Assembly (NCBI GenBank): GCA_032871835.1 | Contig: CM065296.1 | Span: forward strand, 115,206,146-115,270,145 | Direction of reading: 5' to 3' | DNA: 64,000 nt | DNA from: Dipteronia dyeriana | Lineage: Eukaryota; Streptophyta; Magnoliopsida; Sapindales; Sapindaceae | Shown here: positions 45,764 through 57,132 of the stretch, piece by piece | Layout: the number at the start of each line of letters is the position of its first letter | Numbering within the stretch: position 1 is the first letter of the stretch | Program-made: the position numbers and the translations under genes | The notes under the pieces: model-generated | Seen by the model: only the letters and a program-made list of their open reading frames with translations | Told to the model about the DNA's origin: nothing | Database searches by the model: none

Positions 45764-47338
45764 TGTAAGGTCCATGTCATTCAAGCCCAATTGAAAGGCC
45801 CAATTTGAAAATAAAAATAAAAATTGGATAGACGTGAAAATGAAAAGTCATCAGGTGAGTAAGCATTGGTGGTATGTATATATGATAGACAGCTGTGAGC
45901 TTAGTTAACTGGCTCACAACTTCATATGTGTCTTTCCATAAGTATATATATTGCAGGATAAACATTATAAGAGCTAGAAAGCAATAGAATCAAGTGGAAG
46001 AAAGGAAAGAGAAAAGAAGAATTCAGTGAAGCTCTCTCATGATACTGTAGATTTCAGTTGATTCTTCTTTTAATTCAGTTTCTAATTGGATCTTGTGTGA
46101 TTGTTAGGGAAAGAAGACGAAGTAGAGGATCCTAGCATACTTGGTCCGAATTAAGCTTGACGTCTAAGTTGTGAGTGAATTAAGTTTCAGTTTTGTTTTT
46201 AACTCAAAAGTTTCCAGTTTTATGCTTAAGATTAATTGCCTGCAAATTATTTAAGCTTTTTATTTCTTCTTATGATTGATGGTGATTATACAGAAAACTG
46301 AAAGTTTGTTTTATGCTTATATTAGCATTCAGAATATCAGTTATATTATTTTTATGAATTATCAAGAAGAGATTATGATTTTTTACAAAAGCACCAGGTT
46401 TGTACCCTTCCCCAGTTATGATTATTGTTGGCTTTTTGGGCCGTTTTACACATGTGTATGTCAGATGAGTCGCTCTGCACGTGTATGACCAGAAGTTATT
46501 CCCGACTCTGTGTTTGCACGAAGTAATTCGGCTTACGTATTGAAGATATCCCTGGGTACTAATTTGGTGCAGATTAAGATTTTATAACTTTTCTTAGATT
46601 AAGATTTAATAACTTTTCTTACTCTTGTACAGAAAAGAGATGCATTTAGTTTATTCAATTTATTAAGCACGAAAGTAGATATATTATCTTTTAATATGTA
46701 TTACTGAATGCATATTGTAAAGTTGTTTAGAAAAGTGTTCTTAAAAGTTTTCATTCACTCACTGGGCGTTAGCCCTCATCCTTTCACTCTTAAATATTTA
46801 TCCAGGTAGCTTCTCAGTTGTGCGGACTCAGAAGTTTTGAAGTGGGCCACTCAATGACATCATGAAGCATAAAAGTCATGCATTTTTAATTTTCATGTTC
46901 AAATTTAGATGTGAGGTCGGCATGGTCGGGATGGTAAGCATGGTCGGGATGGTAGGCATAGTCAGAACGTGGTCGGATTTCTACTCGGGCCACTCGGGCT
47001 ATTAGGCCTACTCGGGCTATTTGGCATACTCGGTCGTGGTCGGGTTTCTTACTCGGCCTATTCTGTTTTTAGGTCAGGATGGACTGGTTAGTTTTTTCTT
47101 AAAGTGGTTGGTTTTTGGTCTGATCGGTCATTTTTTTGACAACTTTTTGTATTGAACGAAAATGTGTAAAGATTGCAATTATGTACCTTTGTACTCTCCA
47201 ATATTTTCATTATTATTTTTTTAAAAGCAAGTATTTTCTTTGGAAATTTTAGTCGAAATTTCTTTTATCATGCTAGTAAAAGTTCAGTCCACAGGGTCTC
47301 CCTCGTACTCAAGAAAGGAGTCGGGGTGGGTCTTGTAA
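45764..47338 (+). repeat. 3' LTR of plus-strand gypsy element
   Basis: Starts TGTAAGGTCCATG. It holds one GAGTCGCTCTGCA unit, a duplicated TAAGATTTTATAACTTTTCTTA segment near 46577-46625, and a shorter ACTCGGGC repeat block than the 5' LTR. Confidence 0.92.
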
Positions 47339-47744
47339 ATAGTTGTTCAAGCGTGCTCCAAACCTCACGAGAATTTCCATAGTCTGTCACTTGTCCAATG
47401 AAATTTTTACCTATTGTTGAGAATAACCAGCTTAGAAGCAGCTGATTAGACCTTGTCCAAGTCACATATTCTTTGTTCAGTGTCAGTTGTTTCTCTCCTT
47501 CGCCATCAAGCTGAGCTTCAACATACTTTGGTGGAATTGCTTTGGTACTCAAAACATAATCTTCTAATTGAAAAGCATGAATCACTGGAAATACTTGAGC
47601 TTTCCATTGAATATAGTTATCGTTATCTAGTTTTACCTGAAGATTAAAGTGCATTGATTTCGCCAGTGCCGCAAAATCTCCTGCCTTGGAAATGGACGAA
47701 CCATCATCTTCTTGTTCACCAGAAAAGCTAGATAATGACTTCAT
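47339..47744 (-). pseudogene. gag: copia gag fragment, upstream part (UBN2-type)
   Basis: The minus strand reads from MKSLSSFSGEQ at 47744 through LDNDNYIQWKAQVFPVIHAF, WTRSNQLLLSWLFSTI and REVWSTLEQLF, the N-terminal half of a copia Gag with UBN2-type capsid motifs, and stops at the gypsy target duplication. The rest continues at 39328. This start lies 17 bases inside the primer-binding site of the same element. Confidence 0.88.
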
Positions 47745-47760
47745 GGATGATCAGTCCTTG

Positions 47761-47776
47761 TGCAGCTCTGATACCA
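47761..47776 (-). other. Primer-binding site of copia fragment
   Basis: The minus strand reads TGGTATCAGAGCTGCA directly after the LTR end AACA, the initiator-Met-tRNA type seen in many plant copia elements. Confidence 0.8.
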
Positions 47777-48158
47777 TGTTAAAAGTGCAAATGTTTGATG
47801 AAAATAATAGTGATTAAGTCTCATGCACTGAAACTGTTTGAAGAAAAGCACAAGAGAACTTTAAAGCATAACAACAATGAAAAATAGAGGAGACAAAGTG
47901 TAGAGATTTTTTTTATTTCAATTGAGAAAGTGAATTCATTATTCTCTCACATAATACACTTGTATTTATATGCTCTGATTTTCCAGAATTCTTCAGCTAA
48001 TCAGATAAGGTTGCCCACTTGGCAACTTGGAGCCAAATCAGTTATAACAAACTTTTTGGCGGGAAAGTTTGTTATTATCATAACTGATGTTGATGATGAT
48101 TATGACGATCATGATGATGCTGATGATGATCAGGATGATGATGATGATGATCACAACA
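47777..48158 (-). repeat. 5' LTR of the split copia element, 382 bp
   Basis: Bounded by TGTTAAAAG and ATCACAACA, which give inverse TGTT..AACA ends. It contains a GAT-rich microsatellite (48086-48153). The partner 3' LTR was not found near 37-38.6 kb, so the element has lost its 3' part. Confidence 0.65.
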
Positions 48159-48500
48159 TCATATTTATTCTTCATGTGTCCAGTTTCTATTCTTGAAACA
48201 AAGCATAGTCTGGTGTACCTTACTAGACTTTTGTTGCACCACTATTGTCTTAGCTGATGTATTACTTTTGCTACTTTGTGTGTCATTATTAATAGTATTA
48301 ACAAACGGGGTTATTAATTTAGTACACAAGCCTGAGTCGGGAACGGAAAATTTTATTATTTAAGCGGGGTTATTAATTTATCATACATTCATTTATCATT
48401 GTTTTACTGTATTACACTAAATTTAAAAATAATGAGGCTGAAAAATAAAAAGAAATAAGTATTACTCATTATAAAAAATATATATATATAAACATTATAT

Positions 48501-49908
48501 GAGGATATAGGTCTAAAAAGTACAAAATCCAACTTGATTTTTAGAACTAACAATGGATTAACAAGTCAAGTTTTAATGGCACGTAAATAGGTGGTGGGAC
48601 AAAAATGCCCCCAGTTATTCATTTATCTTACTTTTCAATTTTTTGTATTTTTCTCTCCCTTTTTCTCATTCTCAAGACAATCTCTCTCTCTTCCCATCCT
48701 CTTAGACGGTCTCTCTCTTTATTTATCTCCTATCAAATGAACTCACTTCTCTCAAGCTCTTTTTTTATTTTCATTCTCACCGAACGATTTTACATGAGAA
48801 TGATTTGTAAAGGATTAAACATTCAATCCACGCAAATCTCGGCTTTGAAGAGTGAACCATTTGTAAAAATTGAACCATCTTGGAAAAACATCACATACAC
48901 CGATAAGTATATATAAAAAATAAACACAATGATAAGTCTTAAATATTCGTGAATTAAGCCTCGAAAATGAATGAATAAGTTTCAAAAATTCGTGAGTAAA
49001 TCTCGAATAATTGTAATAAATCTCGGGTATTTATAAATTAAGTCATGAATAAATGTAATAAGTCTTGAAATGGAACAAACAAATTCGAAATTAAAAAAAT
49101 CTCAACATCTGCTATTGTTAATCTTCTCTGATTCGACAAACCCAAACCCACCAATTCCATATTAAAAAAAAAGCATTCAGATTCAATAAAATCACCATTC
49201 ACATCAAATTGATAACAAATTCAGAATAAAAACTAAATTGAAAACTCAAAATCAAGCGAAACGAGATTAATATCTCAAAATCAACAAAATAAAATTTGAA
49301 AACAAAATCCTAATAAAAGAAAATTTTCCAAAAATGCCTCAATTAATCGCCACTATTATGTTGCATGTCGTAGAAGTCTTTGCCGGTGTCTGCTGGTGCA
49401 GTAGCAATTTTCGTCATCCATTGATTCCATCTTTCTCATTTTTTACGCTAGTCAATGAAGATTAAAAAAACAAAATGTAAAAGTAAAAACAAAAACACAA
49501 TTTTCAATTATGCATGTTGCCCTAATTGAAGAGGTATTTTTGTCTCAATCCAATCTTTGGTGCTATTAAACCAGTGTTCTAGTAAGCGTTAGGCGCTAAT
49601 CGGACGGAGACTTGGCACCTAGTGCCTAGGCCAATTAATCAAAAAAATTATTACTCTTCATCTCTCTTCATCTTCTTCGCTCATTTTTTATTGATTAATT
49701 GATGATTTGACCGATTAATCGGTCACCGACTAATAAGGTCGATTTCGGTCATTTTGCCTCAATTTTCTACCGACTAGTTGTATTGAGTCAATTAATCTGC
49801 ATAGGTGGCCGATTTCAAGAATACTGATTTAAACAATTTAAAGACCTATTAATGTGGTGCTAATTCCATAAGCACTCTTTAAAAGGTGCTATTTAATTTT
49901 TGAACCCG
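48501..49908. mobile_element. Insertion of 1408 bp flanked by 9-bp duplication
   Basis: Flanks ACATTATAT (48492-48500) and ACATTGTAT (49909-49917) match at 8 of 9 bases. The related sequence near PLP2 has a single ACATTATAT at 21327-21335 and no insertion. A 9-bp duplication suggests a Mutator-like element. Terminal inverted repeats are weak (GGTCTAAAAAGTACAAAATC versus GGTTCAAAAATTAAATAGCACC inverted). No transposase. The interior is AT-rich with a GCGCTAATCGG / TGCCTAGGCC region near 49590. Confidence 0.55.
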
Positions 49909-49917
49909 ACATTGTAT

Positions 49918-50054
49918 TAATTCTAAGCAATCTTATAACACATTTGGGTTTTTATTCAAAAAGAGAAGAATTATAGATAATCAAATCAAAATGAGAGATC
50001 TCCTATATATAAATTTTTGCAGTACTTCTTCCACCTTACATATTCAATCCTGAA
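49918..50054. other. Flank shared with the PLP2 3' side
   Basis: Matches about 21336-21470 (TTAATTCTAAGCAATCTTAT...CTTCTTCCACC), then diverges just before the copia LTR. No gene. Confidence 0.6.
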
Positions 50055-50619
50055 TGTTAGGTTTTTGCTCTTATTCTCAAGTGAATCCAATGTTAACCAA
50101 ACGAGACTCAACTGATGTGAACTTTCTGGAGATGTGGGATAACGTCTGGAAGTTGAAAATGGTGTTTGAGGGAGGTTTGAAGGCCCAAGAAGAACTGAAG
50201 TAACCTATTTCGAAAGGAATCGCGTTGCGAAAAAAGTGCATGGATCGCGGTATAAGGAGCACTCAATTCCAGTGTGTATAGCGCGGTGGAGGCAAGAGAT
50301 GCAGACCATTGTGAAGGCGTATTTTGCACATGTACTGAAAGTTGCACGAAAAGTGAAAGGTTTTTTTCTGGAAAGTTCTTGTGCTTGAAGGAAAATGAAT
50401 ACTCTTTACGTGGAATAAGAAGACTTGTGCATACCTTTTGTGAAACAAGAAAGTCTTGTATGTTTAGAAGTGAGATTTCATTTTATCTTAAACTTCATGT
50501 AACTAGTATAAATAGAACATTGTATATAGGTTATTTTGTGTAGAGTCAAAAGAAACATCATTTAACATCAGAGAGTAGTGAAATCTAGGTGAGAGACCCA
50601 TGAAAATATTCGGGGAGGG

Positions 50620-51778
50620 TGATTAACACTGAAAAATGTATGTTTACTAAGGGATAATATCATCATTTTACACTTCCAATATGACTAATTCCCCAATTCA
50701 GACATAATTTTGTTCGTTCGCTTAAATAAATGTGTTGTGTAGTAATTAATGTATTTTTTTATATGTCAAAGGTAATTCGATCAATTCATAATCATGGAGA
50801 AGTCAGATGGCAAAACAAACATCATTTTCAAGTTTGGAACGTCAAAAAACCTTAAGAAGGCCTCGAAGGGCATTTACGTAATTTTGACTATTCACAGTTG
50901 ACTTTCATTGTTCATAGTTGACTTTCACTGTTCACTCTCGGATGCATTACTGTTCCCTCATGAATGCATTACTGTTCACTCATGGACGGGTTATTGTTCA
51001 CTGTCACTGTTCACTGTTCACTGATGACGTGGCGAAATCTGGACGCTCCATTCTAAATTCATCCGATGGTCAATTTTTATTCATATTTTGTATAAATAGG
51101 GGTTCCCCCCCCCCCCCCTAATTTTCAGGTTTTGAATCCAAATCTGATGTTATATTTGTGAAATTCTCTCTCTTTTGTTCTCAAATTCTCAGTTTAAATA
51201 AAATAGTTATTTTCTAGTTAAATTATGTTTGGCTAATTTTATATAGTTGGGGCCAAATGTGATACTGTTGGTATAGAAAATATGATCCAATTATGGTAAT
51301 TTTATTATTTTTATGCCTTCTCCCCTCTGATATTTGTGGAGTTTTTGACTCACTGTAGATAGACAGATATTGTCTAGCACAGTGAGTACTTTTACCCATA
51401 TCTATCAGAGAGTGGTTTATCCCCTCTAATCTTTGTGGAGTTTTTGACTCACTATAGATAGGCGGATATTGTCTAGCACAGTGAGTACTTTTACCCACAT
51501 CTATTAGAGAGTGGTCAGTGGAGTGGAATATCATTCCATTAATCTAGACTAAATATTTATAATTGGATCATATTCGAATTACCAACGGTGGATCCCTTAG
51601 CCCCAGTTTTAATTTTAATTGATTTACACTTTATAACAAGCTTAGTAATTAATCTAGATAATTAATTCTACAAGGACAAGTGAACAACCTCCCTTTGGTT
51701 CGACCCAGTCTTACCGGTTAATTTATTACTTTGACACTCTTATACTTTATAGTAGGAACACTTCTTTAGGACGTGTCA
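50620..51778 (+). repeat. 5' LTR of Athila-like element
   Basis: Contains repeated CACTGTTCACTG words (50890-51025), a TATAAATAG box near 51091 followed by a 15-base C run, and a ~98-bp tandem duplication that includes a strong hairpin (51348-51387 and 51447-51486). Confidence 0.9.
51348..51486. repeat. Duplicated hairpins in Athila-like LTR
   Basis: Each unit has ACTCACTGT...ACAGTGAGT arms enclosing TAGACAGATATTGTCTA, an almost complete inverted repeat of 40 bases. The two units in this LTR are at 51348-51387 and 51447-51486; the 3' LTR has two at 57835-57874 and 57934-57973. Confidence 0.8.
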
Positions 51779-52209
51779 AGTTTTTGACGCCGCTGCCGGG
51801 GAGGTAAGTCCGCCTTTTCTTTGTAGAGATAATTTCTTTTTTTTCTTCTTTTAGTTTTGTTAATTTTTTTTCTCTCTCTAATCTTCCTTATTCTTATTTT
51901 ATATTCATTTGTTATCTTTAATCACATTTTTACATTTTAGTCCTTATACTTTTTATTTGCATTTTAGCTTAGATCTAGTTTGCATTTGCATATAGGTCAT
52001 TTTATATTTCATTTTTGTATATCAGTCCTTGTAATTATCATATTTTAACTTTCGTCCCTATATTTTTAATTATTTACACTTTTACCCCAATACTTGTACA
52101 TATTTACATTTATACCCCTAGAATTTTGCATCTTGTTATTTTTATCACTTTTTCTTTTAATTTCTTCATTTTTGTGTATTTCATCTCCATGAACCCTCAT
52201 TAAATTTGC

Positions 52210-54069
52210 ATGAGACGTTGGTCTCGAACATCTAGTGGTAGATTATTTAGGAGATCACAATTACACACATTCACTAACAACATGGCTGAAAACCCACTTA
52301 AACATCTAGCAGAAAACCAAGCTGAAAACCTTTTAGACACCCTTGACAACATATCTCAACACAGCAACCATCCGCTTTATGTTGACCATGACCAACACAT
52401 TAACCCAAATCCACCTTGAACTCTTAGAGACTACATGAATCCCACACGTACTGGAACACCTTCATGCATAGCTTTCCCACCAAATGCAATACACTTTAAT
52501 TTTAAACTGAGAATCATTCAACTTTTACCCAATTTTCACGGTCTTGAATCTGAAAATCCATATTTTCATTTTAGAGAGTTTGAGGAAGTCTGTAACACTT
52601 GCGTTGACCAAAATGTTAGCATTGATATAATCAAGCTTAAGTTTTTCCCTTTTTCCCTAAAAGATAAAGCTAAAACTTGGTTACAAAACCTTAGATCAGG
52701 ATCAATCCAAACTTGGAATGATATGTAACAACAGTTCTTAAAGAAATTTTTCCCACTTCATAAAACAAACTCTCTTAAGAGACAAATCACTTCATTTTCC
52801 CAAAAACCTGGGGAAACACTTTACCAATGTTGGGATAGGTTCAAAGAGTTGTTAAATGTCTGTCCACATCACGGTTTTGAAACATGGATGATTGTGTCAC
52901 ATTTCTATGAGGGACTCACACCCCAAAGTAGACAAGTCATTGAAATGATGTGTAATTGGGAGTTCAGTGATAAAAATCATGAAGAAACACTTGAATACCT
53001 TGACCATATCATCGAAAGTGCTCAAAATTGGGACACCATTGGTTCCTATGAGTCCATGAGCAAACCATAACCATCTTCATCTAGTGGAGGCATTTATAAT
53101 CTTATGGAAGATCATGACTTTCAAGTTAGATTCGCATCCCTAGCTAGGAAAGTTGAAGCTTTAGAAACTAAAAACAGTGAACATGTAAAATCTGTACAAG
53201 AAATCACATGCCATGTATGTGATTCTGGTGATCATATCACTCATAGTTGTCCAACTTTGCCAGCCATAAAAGATTGTCTTCATGAACAAGCCAATGTTTT
53301 GCACACTTTCAACAAGCCAAATTCCAACCCATACTCACAAACCTACAATCCTGGTTGGAAAAATCACCCAAATTTTAGTTGGAGGAACAACAATCAAGTC
53401 AGATCTTCATAACCACCAGGTTCATCACATCCATAAACACACCAGAATTTCTAAAACCCACAAGGTTATGCACCTTATGTCCCACCATTTAGGAAAAACT
53501 TTGAAGACACTTTGTACTCATTCATTGAGAAGCAAGAATCCATTAACAACCAAACTGCACAAACCTTGATAGATGTTAAAGATACTTTGGCAAAGATTGC
53601 TTCTACACTCACCACACACGAAAAAGGTAAGTTTCCATCTCAACCATAATCAAATCCCAAGAGTCAATCAAGTTCCTATAATAATAACCAACGTTCAGAT
53701 CAAGTCAATTCAATTATCACTCTTCGTAATGGTAAGGTCATCGAAAAACATATTCTTGAATCTGGTAAAAATGATGATGAGTCATTTTCCAAGGGTAAGG
53801 AAGGGGTTGATGAAACCACTGTTGACGAAGAAATAATTGGATCTCCACCTACACTTTCATATCCTCATGCTCTTTCACAAAAATTGAAGCATTCCCCAAA
53901 GATTTTTGAAATTTTCAAGCAGGTAAAGATCAATATCCCTTTGTTGGACGCAATCAAACAGGTACCTTCCTATGCTAAATTTTTGAAGGATCTGTGCACT
54001 GTGAAAAGGAAGCATCAGGTAAGAAAGAAAGTCTTTATGGCTGAACAAGTAAGTTCCATTATGTTTTGA
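52210..54069 (+). pseudogene. gag: Athila-like gag and gag-protease linker (eight in-frame stops)
   Basis: One frame can be followed from the ATG at 52210 to 54069: N-terminal leader, gag domain (PNFHGLESENPYFHFREFEEVC, KDKAKTWLQNL, LKKFFPLHKT, GETLYQCWDRFKELL, HHGFETWMIVSHFYEGL), a variant zinc knuckle CHVCDSGDHITHSC, Asn/Gln-rich linker, LRNGKVIEK, and the pre-protease segment. Stops are at 52417, 52726, 53068, 53410, 53434, 53452, 53647 and 54067; the frame itself is otherwise preserved. Most stops are TAA where CAA (Gln) is expected. A frame change near 54066 leads into the protease. Confidence 0.88.
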
Positions 54070-54857
54070 AATATAAAGATCCTGGTTGTCCCACTATCTC
54101 CTACACAATTGGTAACTGTAAAATTGAGCATGCTTTGCTTGACCTAGGTGCTAGTGTAAATTTGCTCTCATACTCATTTTATCAACAACTTAAACTTGGT
54201 GAGTTAAAGCCAACTTCAACCACACTTTGTCTTGTTGATAGGTCAATTAAAATACCAAAAGGAACAGTGGAAGATGTGTTAGTACAAGTCGATAAATTTA
54301 TCTACCCAGTAGATTTTATTGTTGTGGAAACACAACATGTTGTTAATGAGCACAAATTAATTCATGTTATATTAGGCCGACCATTTTTGGCTACTGTTAA
54401 TGCCTTGATTAATTGCATGAACGGAATAATGAGCATGTCTTTTGGAAATATGAAAATTAAGCTTAATGTTTTCAACATGTATAATGAACCATTTGATGAT
54501 GAAAATGAAGATAAAGATGTAGACATTATTGAAACCATTGTTGAAGATCATGTTCAAAAGAATTATTTTAACTCATCTAAAACTTGTTTGATCAATTCAC
54601 CTGAGTCAAGCTCGCATTCACATCTTGATAATTATTTGCAGGTTGCCGAAAAAGAAAGAGACACTTTAGATTTTGAAGAATTGGAACAGAAAGATGACGA
54701 GCCAGAAGAAAAAGCACCCATCAATGATTCTTTTCCTGATGATCTTTTATTCTCTATCACAACTTTACTTTGGTATGCTGACATTGTTAACCTATCTTGC
54801 AACAGGAATGATGCCACTCTTTTGGAATGCACAGAACAGAAAGAAATTTTTGACTGA
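54066..54857 (+). pseudogene. Athila-like protease joined to pre-integrase segment (RT-RNase H deleted)
   Basis: The protease reads IEHALLDLGASVNLLSYSFY with the D-L-G-A-S active-site motif, a Ile/Val-rich flap region and LGRPFLAT. After an acidic stretch (FDDENEDKDVDIIE) it runs into INDSFPDDLLFSI...WYADIVN, a segment that in complete Athila elements follows RNase H. Some 500 codons of RT and RNase H are therefore missing with the frame still open across the join. The frame changes near 54790. Confidence 0.85.
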
Positions 54858-56059
54858 GGTAAAACATTTTTACTGGGATGACCCGTACTTATTCAAGTAT
54901 TGTCCTGATCAAATTGTTCGACGGTGTATTCCAGGCAATGAGGTAAGTAGTGTCATTGAATTTTATTATTCTGAAGCATGTGGTGGTCATTTTTTGTCAA
55001 AGAAAACAGCAGCAAAAATCTTACAGTGTGGATTTTATTAGCCCACCTTGTTTAAAGACGTACATGCATTCTGTAAAACCTGTGAAAAATGTCAAAAGTT
55101 AGGATCCATTTCCAAGCGAAACATGATGTCTTTAAAACCCATTCTTGTCATTGAAATATTTGATTGTTGGGGAATTGATTTTATGGGACAATTTCTACCG
55201 TTATTTGGATTTTTATACATTTTAGTTGCCGTTGATTATGTGTCAAAATGGGTTGAGGCAATTCCTTGTAGAAATAATAATCACAAAACAGTGATTAAGT
55301 TTTTAAAGAAAAATCTTTTGAGTCAATTTGGAATCCCTTAAGCCATTATCAGTGATGAAGGCAAACACTTTTGTAATTTTGAGTCTTTAATGAAGAAATA
55401 TGGAGTCACACACAAAATTGCCACACCATACCACCCTCAAACAAGTGGTCAAGTTGAGTTAGCAAATAGGGAGATAAAATATCTTGCAAAAAACGGTTAA
55501 CCCTAATCGAAAAGATTGGTCTCTTAGACTAAATGATGCACTTTGGGCTTACCACACTGCATTCAAAACATCTTTGGGTATGTCTCCTTATCGTTTAGTT
55601 TATGGAAAACCTTGCCACTTACCTGTTGAACTTGAGAAAAAAAGCATATTGGACCATTAAAGCTTTCAATTATAACCTAAATGATGTTGGTGAATTGCGC
55701 AAGTTGCAATTAAATAAACTTGAAGAATTAAGAAATGATGCATATGAAAATGAAAAAATTCTTAAAGAAAAATCTACAACCTTTCATGACAGACGAATTT
55801 TAAGAAGATCATTTGAAGTTGGTCAAAAAGTTTTGCTTTATATTCTCGACTTCATTTATTTCCTGGTAAATTGAAATCGAAATGGAATGGTCCATTTGTT
55901 GTGAAACACGTGTATCCATATGGTGCCCTTGACATTGAGAATCCTAGGAATGGTAATGTGTTTAAAGTAAATGGACAACGTGTGAAACCATTCTTAGAAA
56001 ATACAGATTTTCAAACAGATTTTGCCGTTCTTTTTGACCCTTGTTACAAAAGTGAGTAA
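54858..56059 (+). pseudogene. Athila-like integrase (frameshifts, stops)
   Basis: HHCC finger (HFYWDDPYLFKYC, C..C in FCKTCEKCQK), core with [37 protein letters not shown] and the catalytic Glu region [14 protein letters not shown], then the C-terminal domain ([40 protein letters not shown]). Breaks: TAG at 55039, a TAA at 55339, frame changes near 55485 and 55640, and another near 55850. Not functional as read. Confidence 0.88.
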
Positions 56060-57132
56060 ACAAATCTTTTGCTTTTGACTTTATATGTGTTTGCAATTAT
56101 TGTTTTTGTTTTTGTTCGCTTTTATGTTTTGAATTTTTGCAAGATTAATTTCTAGGTTCAATTTTTTTTCCTCTTTTCTGACTATTCAAATTTATATAGT
56201 TATGATGCATTTTTTTCCTCTCTTCTGGCTATTCAAATTTATAAACTCTCCATTGTGATATCATTGACTAATCCTTTTGTTCATTAAGTCATCTTGAGAA
56301 ATTTTTCGAACTATTCTAGACACACACGCACATTGACACGTGATTATGTACAGTAAGTTGAGATTTTACGATATTGAGTTCTGAAACATCATTCAAGGGT
56401 AACAACCGAAGACAGTGGTCTTGTTTAAAATTTTATATAGTAATAATAATAATAATAATTTTGTGTGTTGTGACCAAAACTCTTACTTAGTAGCCGGGCC
56501 TCATACCTCAGTAAGCAAAGAGTGTTCGTGTAAAACGGTGGAGTCTGGATAAGAATAAAGTGCAGTTCTGTAGCCTCTTTAACTCGAGCAATTAAGTTCG
56601 AGGGGTGCTTTAACACCTAATGCCCTAAGACCAACTGGTTTGGGAGTCATTGACCCAAAGCTCATTACACGGGTTAAAGAGAAAGCTTAATGGAATTGTA
56701 CTAAAAAAACATATGCAATCCGAGTAATGAAGCATGTATGAGTGTTTTAACACTTAATGCCCTAAAGCCAACTGGTTTGGGAATCATTGGCCTAAAGCTC
56801 GCTACATGGATTAAAGATTGAATGTTTGTTTCCAATTTTGTTGTCTTAAAAAAATAAAAAATAAAAAATAAAACTGATGCCTAAGGAAAAAACCCTGGTG
56901 AGATTTCGGAATGAAAATGTTGTTTGATTTCAATTGAATCTCATAGTTATCTTGTTGATCTTTATTGAGCACAATAAAGTTTGATTGATAACTCAATTGA
57001 TGATTGGTTGTCAAAGGGTGAGAAAAGAGGTATGGGAGAGTTTGTCTATTTGGTAGTTTAGATATTTGAATTTGAGTTTTTACTATTTTCGTTTTAATTG
57101 CTAGGGACTAGCAATAAGCTGGTTGGGGGGTA
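56060..57132 (+). other. Athila-like element, 3' untranslated internal part
   Basis: Non-coding DNA between integrase and the 3' LTR. It includes two imperfect direct repeats of about 120 bp with GTGTTTTAACACTTAATGCCCTAAAGCC-like text (about 56605-56690 and 56735-56815) and ends in the polypurine tract. Confidence 0.6.

Larger units (their letters stand above)
39329..47338 (+). mobile_element. Ty3/gypsy retrotransposon, complete but decayed
   Basis: LTRs 39329-40951 (1623 bp) and 45764-47338 (1575 bp), starting TGTAAGGTCCATG. PBS TGGTATCAGAGCATGG is at 40955-40970, the polypurine tract GGAGGGGTGAAT lies before 45764, and a perfect 5-bp target duplication ATAGT is at 39324-39328 and 47339-47343. 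The right LTR end has mutated from GTCA to GTAA. gag-pol order as in the element at 1-6884, of which this is a close relative in coding sequence but with different LTR ends. It splits a copia gag in two. Confidence 0.95.

Noticed and set aside
48086..48153. GAT-rich stretch as an acidic coding region
   Set aside because: It is a trinucleotide microsatellite inside a copia LTR; the Asp-rich translation is a by-product.
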